Origin: ZC4RG35 sp964388105
GTDB lineage: Bacteria; Actinomycetota; Acidimicrobiia; Spongiisociales; ZC4RG35
Assembly: GCA_964388105.1 (NCBI GenBank)
Contig: CAYLYQ010000020.1
Span: 1-31,339, forward strand
Length of the DNA: 31,339 bases
Direction: 5' to 3'
Part shown: one piece after another, positions 16,080 through 23,113 of the stretch
How the letters are laid out: the number at the start of each line of letters is the position of its first letter
Position numbering within the stretch: position 1 is the first letter of the stretch
Translations under genes and position numbers: made by a program
Notes under the pieces: model-generated
The model's input: only the letters and a program-made list of their open reading frames with translations
Databases searched by the model: none
What the model was told of the DNA's origin: nothing

Positions 16080-16382
16080 TCAGCTGAGGCGATCCTGAAG
16101 ACGTCGGAGTCGGGCATCCCAGGTGGCGCCGACCTGGCCGATCCACTGCGAGACCTCGTCGAGGGCGTCAGGGTTGGCTTGGAACCGGGTCTCCCGGCCC
16201 GTCCGCTCCCTGGTGACGAGACCGGCGCCTTCCAGCACGGCCAGGTGCTTGGCGACGGCCTGCCGGCTCACGGGAAGACGATCGGCGAGGCGAGTCGCGC
16301 TGGCCGGGCCTGCCTGGACCAGCAGGTCGAACACCGTCCGCCTCGTCGGGTCCGACAGGGCGGCGAACACCCGATCCGTCAT
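16080..16382 (-). CDS. ArsR family winged-helix transcriptional regulator
   Basis: 100 residues, a dimeric DNA-binding repressor type. It begins TDRVFAALSDPTRRTVFDLL, the classical ArsR N-terminal helix. The helix-turn-helix covers about 29-56 (ATRLADRLPVSRQAVAKHLAVLE) and the wing is VTRERTGRETRF. No metal-binding CxC motif is present, which fits the metal-independent ArsR group that is co-transcribed with SRPBCC proteins. The ATG at 16382 overlaps the stop of the SRPBCC gene (ATGA). Likely targets are the two GCAACC-N4-GGTTGC palindromes upstream of the operon. Confidence 0.92.
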   Translation of the reverse strand: MTDRVFAALSDPTRRTVFDLLVQAGPASATRLADRLPVSRQAVAKHLAVLEGAGLVTRERTGRETRFQANPDALDEVSQWIGQVGATWDARLRRLQDRLS

Positions 16383-16771
16383 GCCGCCAGCTGCACCTCC
16401 GGCAGCCAAGTCGACGGCTCGTCACGGGACCTGAGGAACCTGGTGTCGGTGATCGTGTACGGGATGAGGCGCTCGGTCACGGTGAGGATGGTCCCGTCGT
16501 CACCCGGCTCGATCGCGATCGTCACCTGAGACGGGTCCCGCTCCGGATGCCGCCAAGACCAGGTGATCGAACGGCCCGTTTCGACCTCTTCGACGGTGCC
16601 GATGAAGGGCGTGCCGTCCGGAGCGAAGTCGACAGCGCCGCCGGGCCGCGGGTCGATCGAGATCGGCGAGCCCATCCACTCCGAAGCGAGCGCCCCGTCG
16701 ATGATGTTCTCCCACACCTCGTCCGGCGCTGCCCCCAGCGTCACCGACCTCTCGACCGTCACTTCGTCCAT
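16379..16771 (-). CDS. SRPBCC/AHSA1 domain protein
   Basis: 130 residues, one START-like beta-barrel domain with a hydrophobic ligand cavity. It begins VTVERSVTLGAAPDEVWENI, followed by SEWMG, FIGTVEEVETGRSITWSW and a C-terminal helix. Proteins of this group are often paired with ArsR regulators; the ligand is generally unknown and no catalytic residues can be assigned. The ATG at 16771 is selected because the domain begins there. The longer frame would run through the operator region. It is the first gene of the operon with the regulator. Confidence 0.88.
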   Translation of the reverse strand: MDEVTVERSVTLGAAPDEVWENIIDGALASEWMGSPISIDPRPGGAVDFAPDGTPFIGTVEEVETGRSITWSWRHPERDPSQVTIAIEPGDDGTILTVTERLIPYTITDTRFLRSRDEPSTWLPEVQLAA

Positions 16772-16784
16772 GGCGTTCCTATCT

Positions 16785-16800
16785 GCAACCCGATGGTTGC
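16785..16800. promoter_or_regulatory. Operator palindrome 1 (ArsR-type)
   Basis: GCAACC-CGAT-GGTTGC, a perfect 6-bp inverted repeat 14 bases upstream of the SRPBCC-arsR operon. Operator 2 has the same arms, 35 bases away centre to centre. Confidence 0.75.
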
Positions 16801-16801
16801 T

Positions 16802-16807
16802 ATTAGT
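16802..16807 (-). promoter_or_regulatory. Candidate -10 box of the SRPBCC-arsR operon
   Basis: ACTAAT on the minus strand between the two operators. The predicted transcription start would fall in operator 1. Tentative. Confidence 0.3.
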
Positions 16808-16818
16808 GTTAGCGTGGA

Positions 16819-16836
16819 TGCAACCTAGTGGTTGCA
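16819..16836. promoter_or_regulatory. Operator palindrome 2 (ArsR-type)
   Basis: TGCAACC-TAGT-GGTTGCA, a perfect 7-bp inverted repeat between the divergent SRPBCC-arsR and clpP genes. Its right arm touches the candidate clpP -10 box (CACTAT, 16835-16840). Confidence 0.75.
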
Positions 16837-16840
16837 CTAT
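16835..16840 (+). promoter_or_regulatory. Candidate -10 box of clpP
   Basis: CACTAT preceded by TG (weak extended -10), overlapping operator 2. The expected leader is about 16 bases and carries the GAGGAG ribosome site. Confidence 0.35.
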
Positions 16841-16862
16841 ACGCATGACCGAGGAGAAGTGA

Positions 16863-17483
16863 ATGTCGACCTTGATCCCGACCGTTGTCGAGCAGTCCTC
16901 CCGGGGCGAGCGCGCCTTCGACATCTACTCCCGATTGCTCGCCCATCGCATCGTCTTCCTGGGCCGGGAGTTCGACTCGTCGCTGGCCAACGTGATCGTG
17001 GCGCAGTTGCTCCATCTGGAGAGTGAGGACCCCGAGAAGGAGATCGGCCTCTACATCAACTCGCCCGGCGGGGATGGCTCGGCGATGATGGCCATCTACG
17101 ACGCCATGCAGTACGTCCGTCCGCCCGTGGCGACCACCTGCATCGGCATGGCGGCCTCTGCCGGGGCCGTGATCCTCGCCGCCGGGGAGCCGGGACGGCG
17201 GCGCGTCTTGCCCCATTCCAGGGTCTTGATCCACCAGCCGGCGATCCTCGGCGGTGGGATCAGCGGCCAGGCCTCGGACATCGAGATCCAAGCCAAGGAG
17301 ATCCTGCGCCAGAAGGCAGAGATGCACGAGATCCTCGCCCGGCACACCGGGCAGCCGTTGGAGAAGATCGCCGAGGACACGGAGCGGGACCGTTGGATGA
17401 CCGCGGAGGAGGCGGTCGCGTATGGGCTCGCCGACGAGATCCTGGTCAAGATCCCCGACACGGCCGCCGGTCTGGGGGCCTGA
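16863..17483 (+). CDS. clpP: ATP-dependent Clp protease proteolytic subunit
   Basis: Serine protease subunit that forms a double-ring chamber fed by Clp ATPases; 206 residues. The catalytic triad is visible: Ser99 (GMAASAGA), His124 (VLIHQP) and Asp176 (ERDRWMTAEEA). The N-terminus has RGERAFDIYSRLLAHRIVFLG, the usual ClpP start, and INSPGG precedes the Ser. AASAG replaces the common AASMG. The ATG is preceded by GAGGAG. It stands alone, with neither a second clpP nor clpX beside it, and faces an ArsR-SRPBCC operon. A hairpin terminator follows the stop. Confidence 0.95.
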   Translation: MSTLIPTVVEQSSRGERAFDIYSRLLAHRIVFLGREFDSSLANVIVAQLLHLESEDPEKEIGLYINSPGGDGSAMMAIYDAMQYVRPPVATTCIGMAASAGAVILAAGEPGRRRVLPHSRVLIHQPAILGGGISGQASDIEIQAKEILRQKAEMHEILARHTGQPLEKIAEDTERDRWMTAEEAVAYGLADEILVKIPDTAAGLGA

Positions 17484-17489
17484 ATGCAA

Positions 17490-17513
17490 GAGGGGGCCCC
17501 GAAGGGCCCCCTC
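17490..17513. terminator. Hairpin between convergent clpP and purine permease genes
   Basis: Perfect 10-bp stem (GAGGGGGCCC / GGGCCCCCTC) with loop CGAA, which is a UUCG loop on the minus strand. There is no strong T-tract. It probably serves both directions. Confidence 0.7.
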
Positions 17514-17534
17514 CAATCATTGCCAGGCGGCGGA

Positions 17535-18908
17535 TCAGCCGATGACCGGCGTGTCGAACAACGCCTGGGCGAAGTAGACCAGGAACGCAGCCGTGACGAT
17601 CCACATCAGCCAGTGGAGCTCCCCAGCCTTGCCCTTGACCACCTTGATCAGTGTGTACATGACGAACCCGGCACCGATGCCGACCGTGATGCTGAAGGTG
17701 AGCGGCATCAAGATCATCGTCAGAAGAGCCGGGAAGCCTTCTTCCATGTCCTCGAAGTCGACCCCCTTGAGCAAGCCGGACATCAGGAATCCGACCAGGA
17801 TCAGGGTGGGCGCCGTCGCCTGAGCCGGGATGATCCCGGCCAGCGGCGAAAGGAAGATCGCCGCCAGGAACAGGAGGCCGGTCACCACCGAGGTGAGGCC
17901 GGTTCTCCCACCTTCGGCGACACCGGCCGAGCTCTCGATGTAGCTCGTGTTGGAGCTGACGCCCGCCAGTCCGCCGGCGGCCGCTCCGACGGAGTCGACC
18001 AGCAGGATCCTTCCGACGCCGGGGACCTCTCCGTCTTCATCGACGAGATCTGCTTGTTCGGCGATCGCCGTGACGGTGCCCATGGTGTCGAAGAAGTCGG
18101 TGAGCATGAAGGCGAAGATCGTCAGCAGCGCCGCGGTCAGACCGAGCACGTCGAAGACGTTCCCCAGATCGAACATGCCCAGGGTCCCAAATGAGGGTGT
18201 GGCGCTCATGCCCTCGGGGATGCTCGCCACGTCCATCAAGAGCGCGACCACGGTGGTGGCCAGGATGCTGATGATCAGCGCCCCGGGAACCTTGCGGGCG
18301 TACAGGAGGACCGTCAGGGCCAGGCCGATCAGAGTCACCCATGCCCCCGGAGAGTCGGGGAACACGAAGTGGATGATCGGAGCGTCCCCTGCAGGGCGTG
18401 CGATCAACCCGCCGTTGACAAACCCGATGAACAGGATGAACAGGCCGATGCCGACGCCGATCGCCCGCTTGAGAACGGTCGGGATCGCTCGCATTATCGC
18501 CTCGCGGGCCCCGACCAGGACCAGAGCGGTGATGATGATGCCCTCGATGACGATGACGCCCATGGCGCCCTCGGGAGTGAGGCCCGCACCGAGCACCAGG
18601 CTGAAGGCGACTGCCGCGTTCAACCCCAGTCCGGCCGCCATGGCGATCGGGATGTTGCCGACCACGCCCATGAGGATGGTGAGCAGTCCCGCCACCAGGG
18701 CCGTGGCCGCGGCCACATCCGCGCCCGGGAAGCCGGCGGCACCCAAGATGCCCGGGTTGACGAAGATGATGTACGCCATCACCAGGAACGTCGTGAACCC
18801 GGCGCGTACCTCGGTACCTACCGATGTGCCCCGTTCACTTAGCTTGAAGTAAGAGTCGAGCCCACCGCCCGGGGACGGGGCCTTGGGTCGTTCCTGAGTG
18901 TCCGTCAT
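17535..18908 (-). CDS. Purine permease, AzgA-like (NCS2 superfamily)
   Basis: Proton-linked importer of adenine, guanine or hypoxanthine in characterised relatives; 457 residues, 12 to 14 predicted membrane segments. Family features include LDSYFKLSERGTSVGTEVRAGFTTFLVMAYIIFVNP at the N-terminus, TDFFDTMGTVTAIAEQA in the middle and the substrate-site stretch SNTSYIESSAGVAEGGRTGLTS. Choice of purine is inferred, not visible. The ATG at 18908 has GAGGAGGAG about five bases upstream. A TACGTT -10 candidate lies at 18952-18957. It is the gene after azlD on the same strand but has its own promoter. deoD nearby fits purine salvage. Confidence 0.92.
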   Translation of the reverse strand: MTDTQERPKAPSPGGGLDSYFKLSERGTSVGTEVRAGFTTFLVMAYIIFVNPGILGAAGFPGADVAAATALVAGLLTILMGVVGNIPIAMAAGLGLNAAVAFSLVLGAGLTPEGAMGVIVIEGIIITALVLVGAREAIMRAIPTVLKRAIGVGIGLFILFIGFVNGGLIARPAGDAPIIHFVFPDSPGAWVTLIGLALTVLLYARKVPGALIISILATTVVALLMDVASIPEGMSATPSFGTLGMFDLGNVFDVLGLTAALLTIFAFMLTDFFDTMGTVTAIAEQADLVDEDGEVPGVGRILLVDSVGAAAGGLAGVSSNTSYIESSAGVAEGGRTGLTSVVTGLLFLAAIFLSPLAGIIPAQATAPTLILVGFLMSGLLKGVDFEDMEEGFPALLTMILMPLTFSITVGIGAGFVMYTLIKVVKGKAGELHWLMWIVTAAFLVYFAQALFDTPVIG

Positions 18909-18951
18909 TGTCTCCTCCTCTCGACGGTCGCGACAATCCGCCGATCGAGGC

Positions 18952-18957
18952 AACGTA
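18952..18957 (-). promoter_or_regulatory. Candidate -10 box of the purine permease gene
   Basis: TACGTT on the minus strand, giving a leader of about 37 bases with the GAGGAGGAG ribosome site. I see no purine riboswitch in 18909-19030. Confidence 0.35.
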
Positions 18958-19005
18958 GCCAGCGTCGACCGGCCGCGTCGCCCCGATCAGGGAGTTTCCA
19001 GCTAT

Positions 19006-19028
19006 CCGACCCGGTTGGAGCCGGTCGG
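19006..19028 (-). terminator. Hairpin after azlD
   Basis: An 8-bp stem with one bulged base (CCGAC-c-CGG / CCGGTCGG) and loop TTGGAG, directly after the azlD stop on the minus strand. The T-tract is weak. Confidence 0.45.
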
Positions 19029-19030
19029 GG

Positions 19031-19339
19031 TTACACGAAGGCGCCGACGATCCAGAAAGCCGCCATGCCGATGCCCGCGGAGAGAAGGAAGTTCCGGGTC
19101 TTCCAGATGGTGGCGCCTCCGGCGACGAGCCCGGCGGCCTCCGCCAGACCGACTGCGAGCCGTCCATCGGCGTCGACCAGGAGTGACACGACGAGCGCGG
19201 CGAGAACCGCAGGGGCGACGAAGTCCAGTGCGGAGATCACCGCCGGCGGGATGCGCCGTTTGGCCAGGGCGAGGATGAAAACCGAGCGAAGCAGGTACGA
19301 CCCGATGCCCACCGCCAGAACGGCCACCAGAGCGCTCAT
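19031..19339 (-). CDS. azlD: AzlD family branched-chain amino acid exporter subunit
   Basis: 102 residues, four hydrophobic segments, the small partner of AzlC in export of branched-chain amino acids or their analogues. GIGSYLLRSVFILALAKRRIPPAV is the conserved N-terminal part (usually Y-x-x-R near the second segment), followed by ALDFVAPAVLAALVVSLL. The ATG start overlaps the azlC TGA (ATGA), so the two subunits are probably made together. The size is normal for the family. Confidence 0.88.
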   Translation of the reverse strand: MSALVAVLAVGIGSYLLRSVFILALAKRRIPPAVISALDFVAPAVLAALVVSLLVDADGRLAVGLAEAAGLVAGGATIWKTRNFLLSAGIGMAAFWIVGAFV

Positions 19340-19572
19340 CGCCTCAGCCTCGAGGCTGCAACTCCGGCTGCGATCCCGACCACGCCGCCGATGATCAGTC
19401 CCAGCTTGTTGGGCAGGCCCGCNNNNNNNNNNNNNNNNNNNNNNNNNNNNNNNNNNNNNNNNNNNNNNNNNNNNNNNNNNNNNNNNNNNNNNNNNNNNNN
19501 NNNNNNNNNNNNNNNNNNNNNNGGCAACGCCTCGCCGATCCCGCGGCGGAACATGGCCCGGTTGAGCGACAT
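19336..19572 (-). CDS. azlC: AzlC family exporter subunit, interrupted by an assembly gap
   Basis: Only the two ends are visible. The N-terminus is SLNRAMFRRGIGEAL, the usual cytoplasmic start of AzlC. After 100 N comes AGLPNKLGLIIGGVVGIAAGVAASRLRR, the conserved C-terminal membrane segment. AzlC proteins are about 230 to 240 residues, so roughly 190 residues are missing and the real gap must be far longer than 100 bases. It starts 14 bases after the deoD stop and overlaps azlD. ATG 19572 is assumed; an in-frame ATG at 19554 is possible. Confidence 0.8.
   Translation of the reverse strand: MSLNRAMFRRGIGEALXXXXXXXXXXXXXXXXXXXXXXXXXXXXXXXXXXAGLPNKLGLIIGGVVGIAAGVAASRLRR
19423..19522. other. Assembly gap, 100 N
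   Basis: Exactly 100 N inside azlC. By family length the missing stretch is likely 500 to 600 bases. Confidence 0.95.
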
Positions 19573-19586
19573 GGGTTGGGCGGTAC

Positions 19587-20306
19587 CTACCGTTTCGTGT
19601 CGATCAGGATCGCCTCGAGGGCGATCTCGATCATCTCGTCGAAGGTCTGCTGGCGTTCCTCCGAGGTGGTGGCCTCACCGGTGCGGACGTGGTCGGAAAC
19701 CGTGGCGATGGTCAGGGCGCGACCGCCCTTCTCGGCGGCGACGCCGTACAAGCCGGCAGCCTCCATCTCCACCGCGAGGACGCCCATGGCTTCCATCCGG
19801 TCGAACGCCTGGGGGTCGGGGGTGTAGAAGAGGTCGGCGGAGTGGACGTTGCCCACCTTGGCCTCGACGCCTTTGGCGCCGGCTGCCTCGACCGCAGCCT
19901 GGAGCAGCCAGTAGTCGGCGGTGGCGGCGAAGTCGAAACCCCCGTAACGGACCCGGTTGACGCCCGAGTCGGTGCACGCGCCGATGGCGATGACGACATC
20001 GCGGATCTTCACCGAGGGAAGGATTCCACCGCAGGAGCCCACCCGGATGAGCCGTTCCACGCCGTATTCCATGATCAGCTCGGCGCAGTAGATCGAAGCC
20101 GACGGGATGCCCATGCCGGTGCCCATCACGGATACCGGCACGCCCTGGTACGTCCCCGTGTAACCGAGCATGTTGCGCACCGCGGTCACCTCGCGTGCGT
20201 CGTCGAGGAAGTTCTCCGCGATATGGCGGGCGCGCAAGGGGTCGCCGGGGAGGAGTATGGAAGGGGCGAAGTCGCCCTTCTCGGCAGAGATGTGCGGTGT
20301 CGGCAA
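19587..20306 (-). CDS. deoD: Purine-nucleoside phosphorylase, DeoD type
   Basis: Cleaves purine (deoxy)nucleosides with phosphate to base and (deoxy)ribose-1-phosphate; hexameric, cytoplasmic; 239 residues, the same as E. coli DeoD. Matches run from TPHISAEKGDF and LLPGDPLRA to MGTGMGIPS, RVGSCGG, VEMEAAG (178-184) and TVSDHVR with the general-acid Asp204. The start is TTG at 20306, because the E. coli start aligns there and AGGAGA stands 8 bases upstream; the frame is open further but without conservation. A TAACTT -10 box lies at 20335-20340. It heads a deoD-azlC-azlD operon. Confidence 0.94.
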   Translation of the reverse strand: MPTPHISAEKGDFAPSILLPGDPLRARHIAENFLDDAREVTAVRNMLGYTGTYQGVPVSVMGTGMGIPSASIYCAELIMEYGVERLIRVGSCGGILPSVKIRDVVIAIGACTDSGVNRVRYGGFDFAATADYWLLQAAVEAAGAKGVEAKVGNVHSADLFYTPDPQAFDRMEAMGVLAVEMEAAGLYGVAAEKGGRALTIATVSDHVRTGEATTSEERQQTFDEMIEIALEAILIDTKR

Positions 20307-20314
20307 AGTGGAGG

Positions 20315-20320
20315 TCTCCT
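20315..20320 (-). promoter_or_regulatory. Shine-Dalgarno that sets the TTG start of deoD
   Basis: AGGAGA on the minus strand, 8 bases before TTG 20306. It supports the unusual start codon. Confidence 0.65.
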
Positions 20321-20334
20321 GGTCGGTCGGCCCC

Positions 20335-20340
20335 AAGTTA
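20335..20340 (-). promoter_or_regulatory. -10 box of deoD
   Basis: TAACTT on the minus strand, leaving a leader of about 22 bases. Confidence 0.4.
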
Positions 20341-20371
20341 TCGGATCCGGGGACCGAGCCGTGACGCCGTT

Positions 20372-20377
20372 TATCGT
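20372..20377 (+). promoter_or_regulatory. -10 box of leaderless thioesterase promoter
   Basis: TATCGT, 6 bases before ATG 20384. Confidence 0.55.
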
Positions 20378-20383
20378 GGCCCG

Positions 20384-20818
20384 ATGGCGACATCTGATCA
20401 CTTTGCGGTCACGGCGGACGCACTGACCCAGGCAGGAGGCCCGATGTTCCCCGGGCACATGGGCTACGAGATCGTCGAACTGGGCCCGGGCCGCGCCTTG
20501 ATGCGCGTGAGCCTGACCATGGATCACATGGCCCCGAACGGCTATCTCCATGCCGGGGCCGTGGTGGGTCTCGCCGACACGGCCGCCGGTTTCGGGTGTG
20601 TGGCCAACTTTCCCGAGGGCGCCACGGGGTTCACCACCATCGAGCTCAAGTCGAACTTCGTTTCGACACTGCGTGAGGGGGCGATGTCGGCGGAGGGACG
20701 GATGGTCCACGGTGGCCGCACCACTCAGCTCTGGGACGTCGTGGTCAGCGACGAGGCGACCAACAAGACGATGGCTCTCTTCCGGTGCACCCAACTGATC
20801 CTCTATCCCCGGACCTAA
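20384..20818 (+). CDS. Hotdog-fold thioesterase, PaaI/YbdB-like
   Basis: 144 residues. FPGHMGYEIVELGPGRALMRV and NGYLHAGAVVGLADTAAG, with the acidic residue (Asp in LADTAAG) on the central helix, are typical of acyl-CoA thioesterases. FTTIELKSNFVSTLREGAMSAEGRMVHGGR completes the fold. It resembles but is not a recent copy of the other hotdog protein in this window (15662-16072). The substrate is unknown. The ATG is set by the TATCGT box. Its TAA stop is part of the next gene's -10 box. Confidence 0.9.
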   Translation: MATSDHFAVTADALTQAGGPMFPGHMGYEIVELGPGRALMRVSLTMDHMAPNGYLHAGAVVGLADTAAGFGCVANFPEGATGFTTIELKSNFVSTLREGAMSAEGRMVHGGRTTQLWDVVVSDEATNKTMALFRCTQLILYPRT

Positions 20819-20821
20819 CCT
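20816..20821 (+). promoter_or_regulatory. -10 box overlapping the thioesterase stop codon
   Basis: TAACCT, 6 bases before ATG 20828. The TAA is the preceding stop codon. Confidence 0.5.
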
Positions 20822-20827
20822 CGCCTC

Positions 20828-21322
20828 ATGTCCGACTTCTACGACTTCATCCTCTCGCAGCGGGCGATTCGGGACTACGAGGGCCGGCCGGTCGAGGGTG
20901 AGCACCTCGAGGCCATCTTCGAGGCGGCCCGCTGGACCGGAAGCTCGAAGAACCGGCAGGACTGGTCGTTCATGGTGGTGACCGACCATGACCGGCTCCA
21001 GGGCCTGGCGGGATGTGGAGACTTCACCCAGCCGGTGAGGGACTCGGCCGTGACCATCGTCCTGGTGCGCGAGCCGGGCGGCAACGACTTCGACATCGGG
21101 CGCGCCGCCCAGAACATCATGCTGGCGGCGAGGACCCAAGGTGTCGCCAGCTGCCCGATCACCCTGCATCGGTCCGCCCAGGCCCGGGAGTTCCTCGGCC
21201 TCGAGAAAGATCAGGAAGCGAAATACGCGGTGGCTCTCGGCTACCCGGCGCCCGGCGCCGCTCCACGCAGATTCGGGGGCCGGAAGAAGGCCGACGAAGT
21301 CATCCGGTTCGACCAGGGCTGA
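20828..21322 (+). CDS. Nitroreductase-family flavoprotein
   Basis: 164 residues, compact FMN-dependent fold. It begins FYDFILSQRAIRDYEGRPVEG, the usual RxxRxY/F phosphate-binding start. TGSSKNRQDWSFMVV gives the SSxNxQ-W/P flavin loop, IGRAAQNIMLAARTQGVASCPITLH the central helix, and YAVALGYPAPG the C-terminal strand. It could reduce nitro compounds, quinones or another acceptor; the substrate is not visible. It is clearly distinct from the nitroreductase at 26031-26546. Two hairpins follow its stop. Confidence 0.88.
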   Translation: MSDFYDFILSQRAIRDYEGRPVEGEHLEAIFEAARWTGSSKNRQDWSFMVVTDHDRLQGLAGCGDFTQPVRDSAVTIVLVREPGGNDFDIGRAAQNIMLAARTQGVASCPITLHRSAQAREFLGLEKDQEAKYAVALGYPAPGAAPRRFGGRKKADEVIRFDQG

Positions 21323-21323
21323 C

Positions 21324-21337
21324 GGCGGGACTCCGCC
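21324..21337 (+). terminator. Small hairpin after nitroreductase
   Basis: GGCGG-GACT-CCGCC directly after the stop, 3 bases upstream of the larger hairpin. Confidence 0.35.
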
Positions 21338-21340
21338 AGC

Positions 21341-21368
21341 CTCTCCGGGCGAGAAAACGCCCGGAGAG
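21341..21368 (+). terminator. Strong hairpin terminator
   Basis: Perfect 11-bp stem (CTCTCCGGGCG / CGCCCGGAGAG) with loop AGAAAA, followed by TTGT. It separates the thioesterase-nitroreductase pair from the ABC operon. Confidence 0.75.
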
Positions 21369-21385
21369 TTGTCACCGACGGGTAG

Positions 21386-21391
21386 TACCTT
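21386..21391 (+). promoter_or_regulatory. -10 box of the ABC exporter operon
   Basis: TACCTT, 10 bases before ATG 21402. The leader would be only about 3 bases. Confidence 0.4.
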
Positions 21392-21401
21392 CTCTCGGTG
21401 G

Positions 21402-22328
21402 ATGACTGAGAACCTCGTCGAGGCACGCGGCCTCACCAAGACATTCGGATCCTTCACCGCCGTCGACGCCATCGACTTCGACATCCACAAGGGCGAGGCC
21501 TTCGGGTTCCTCGGCCCGAACGGCGCCGGCAAGACCTCGACCATGCGGATGATCTCGACGGTCAGCCCCATCACTGAGGGCAAGCTGACAGTCTTTGGTC
21601 TCGACCCGAACACCGATGGGCGCCAGATTCGCGGGCGGATCGGGGTCGTGCCCCAGGAGGACAATCTCGACCTCGAGCTCACCGTGGCGGAAAACCTGTA
21701 CGTGTACGGCCGCTACCACGACATGCGCCGTGCCGAGATCCTCCCTCGCATCGACGAGCTCCTCGACTTCGCCCAGCTCACCGACCGCCGCAAGAGCACC
21801 GTCGAATCCCTGTCGGGGGGCATGAAGAGGCGGCTCACCATCGCCCGCGCGCTGATCAACGATCCCGATCTGGTCATCCTCGACGAGCCGACCACCGGTC
21901 TCGACCCGCAGGCCCGCCATCTCCTCTGGGACCGGCTCTACCGGCTGAAGAGGAGAGGCGTGACGCTGATCATCACCACCCACTACATGGATGAGGCGGA
22001 ACAACTCTGCGACCGGCTCGTGGTCATGGACCAGGGGAAGATCGCCGCCGAAGGCTCGCCGGCCGAGCTCATCCAGCGCTACTCGACCCGTGAGGTCCTC
22101 GAGCTCCGGTTCCCCGAGGGCGCCCAGGACGAAGCGGTGCTCCGCCTCGATGGTGTCGCCGACAGCTCCGAAGTGCTGGCCGACAGGGTGCTCCTCTACA
22201 CGGACGACGCCGAGGCCACCCAGCGGGCATTCCACGAGCGCGGCGTCCATCCCGAGCAGGTGCTGGTGCGCCGCTCCACCCTGGAGGATGTCTTCCTGAA
22301 GCTCACCGGCCGTCGACTGATCGACTGA
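21402..22328 (+). CDS. ABC transporter ATP-binding protein, DrrA/NodI-like
   Basis: 308 residues. Walker A GPNGAGKT at 38-45, Q-loop Gln85 (VVPQED), signature LSGGM at 137-141, Walker B VILDEP at 158-163 and TTHYMDEAEQLCDR after it are all canonical, unlike the Glu Q-loops of the ABC pair at the left of the window. A C-terminal domain of about 80 residues ends in TLEDVFLKLTGRRL, characteristic of DrrA/NodI drug or lipo-oligosaccharide exporters. It pairs with the two downstream permeases; its stop overlaps the first of them (TGATG). Confidence 0.93.
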   Translation: MTENLVEARGLTKTFGSFTAVDAIDFDIHKGEAFGFLGPNGAGKTSTMRMISTVSPITEGKLTVFGLDPNTDGRQIRGRIGVVPQEDNLDLELTVAENLYVYGRYHDMRRAEILPRIDELLDFAQLTDRRKSTVESLSGGMKRRLTIARALINDPDLVILDEPTTGLDPQARHLLWDRLYRLKRRGVTLIITTHYMDEAEQLCDRLVVMDQGKIAAEGSPAELIQRYSTREVLELRFPEGAQDEAVLRLDGVADSSEVLADRVLLYTDDAEATQRAFHERGVHPEQVLVRRSTLEDVFLKLTGRRLID

Positions 22329-23113
22329 TGTCCACCGTCCTCACCCGCGCCGGCCACAGTGTCGAAGCCGAGCTGATCGCATACCGCCGGACCTGGCGGG
22401 GGACGGTCATCTCCAGCTTCGTCAACCCGGTCTTCTTCCTTTCGGCGATGGGGCTCGGCCTCGGGTCCTTGGTGGACCGGGGCGGTGCCGGCCTGGACGT
22501 CTCCTACCTGACTTTCGTCGCCACCGGCCTGATGGCGGCGACCGCGATGCAGGCCGGTGCCGGCGATGGCGCGTTCCCGGTGATGGCGGGAATCAAATGG
22601 CGAAAGGAGTTCCACGCCATCATCACGACGCCGATGAAGCCGGCGGACATCGTCGTCGGTCGGACCGTCTGGGGGGTGATTCGCCTCACCTTCATGCTCT
22701 CGGTGTTCACGGTCATTGCCGGGCTGTTCGGGGCTCTCGACATCTCGACCGCTTTGCTCGCCATCCCGCCTGCCGTGCTGACGGGCATCGCCTTCATGAC
22801 GATCGTCACGGCATTCACGGCCACCCAGGAGGACTCCACCAGCTTGACCACCCTGTTTCGGTTCGGGATCACGCCGCTCTTCCTCTTCTCGGGGACCTTC
22901 TTCCCGATCTCGAATCTCCCCGAGTTCCTGCAGTGGTTCGCCTACGCCACCCCGCTGTTCCACGGGGTGGAGCTCGTCCGCAAGATCGCCCTGCCCGGCA
23001 TCGGTGACGTCACCTCGCTCCCGATCTGGGTGCACTTCGCCTACCTCGCCGTCATGGCCGTCACCGGCCTGATCCTGGCGACGCGGATCCTCGACCGAAG
23101 GCTTCGCCCGTGA
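22328..23113 (+). CDS. ABC-2 permease, NodJ/DrrB-like, subunit 1
   Basis: 261 residues, six predicted membrane segments. The region after an AYRRTWRG stretch, SFVNPVFFLSAMGLGLG, and the C-terminal TPLFLFSGTFFPISNLPEFLQWFAYATPLFHGVELVR are typical of the NodJ/DrrB family. The neighbouring permease shows the same FLFSGTFFPI and PLYHGAELLR motifs, so the pair arose by duplication and probably forms a heterodimer with one ATPase. The start overlaps the ATPase stop. The exported compound is unknown. Confidence 0.9.
   Translation: MSTVLTRAGHSVEAELIAYRRTWRGTVISSFVNPVFFLSAMGLGLGSLVDRGGAGLDVSYLTFVATGLMAATAMQAGAGDGAFPVMAGIKWRKEFHAIITTPMKPADIVVGRTVWGVIRLTFMLSVFTVIAGLFGALDISTALLAIPPAVLTGIAFMTIVTAFTATQEDSTSLTTLFRFGITPLFLFSGTFFPISNLPEFLQWFAYATPLFHGVELVRKIALPGIGDVTSLPIWVHFAYLAVMAVTGLILATRILDRRLRP

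Noticed and set aside
16845..16862. Five-codon upstream frame (ATG ACC GAG GAG AAG TGA) before clpP
   Set aside because: The predicted transcript start falls at or after this ATG, and the GAGGAG inside it is more simply the ribosome site of clpP.
18909..19030. Purine riboswitch upstream of the purine permease
   Set aside because: I could not find the conserved three-way junction or loop sequences; only a terminator-like hairpin after azlD is clear.
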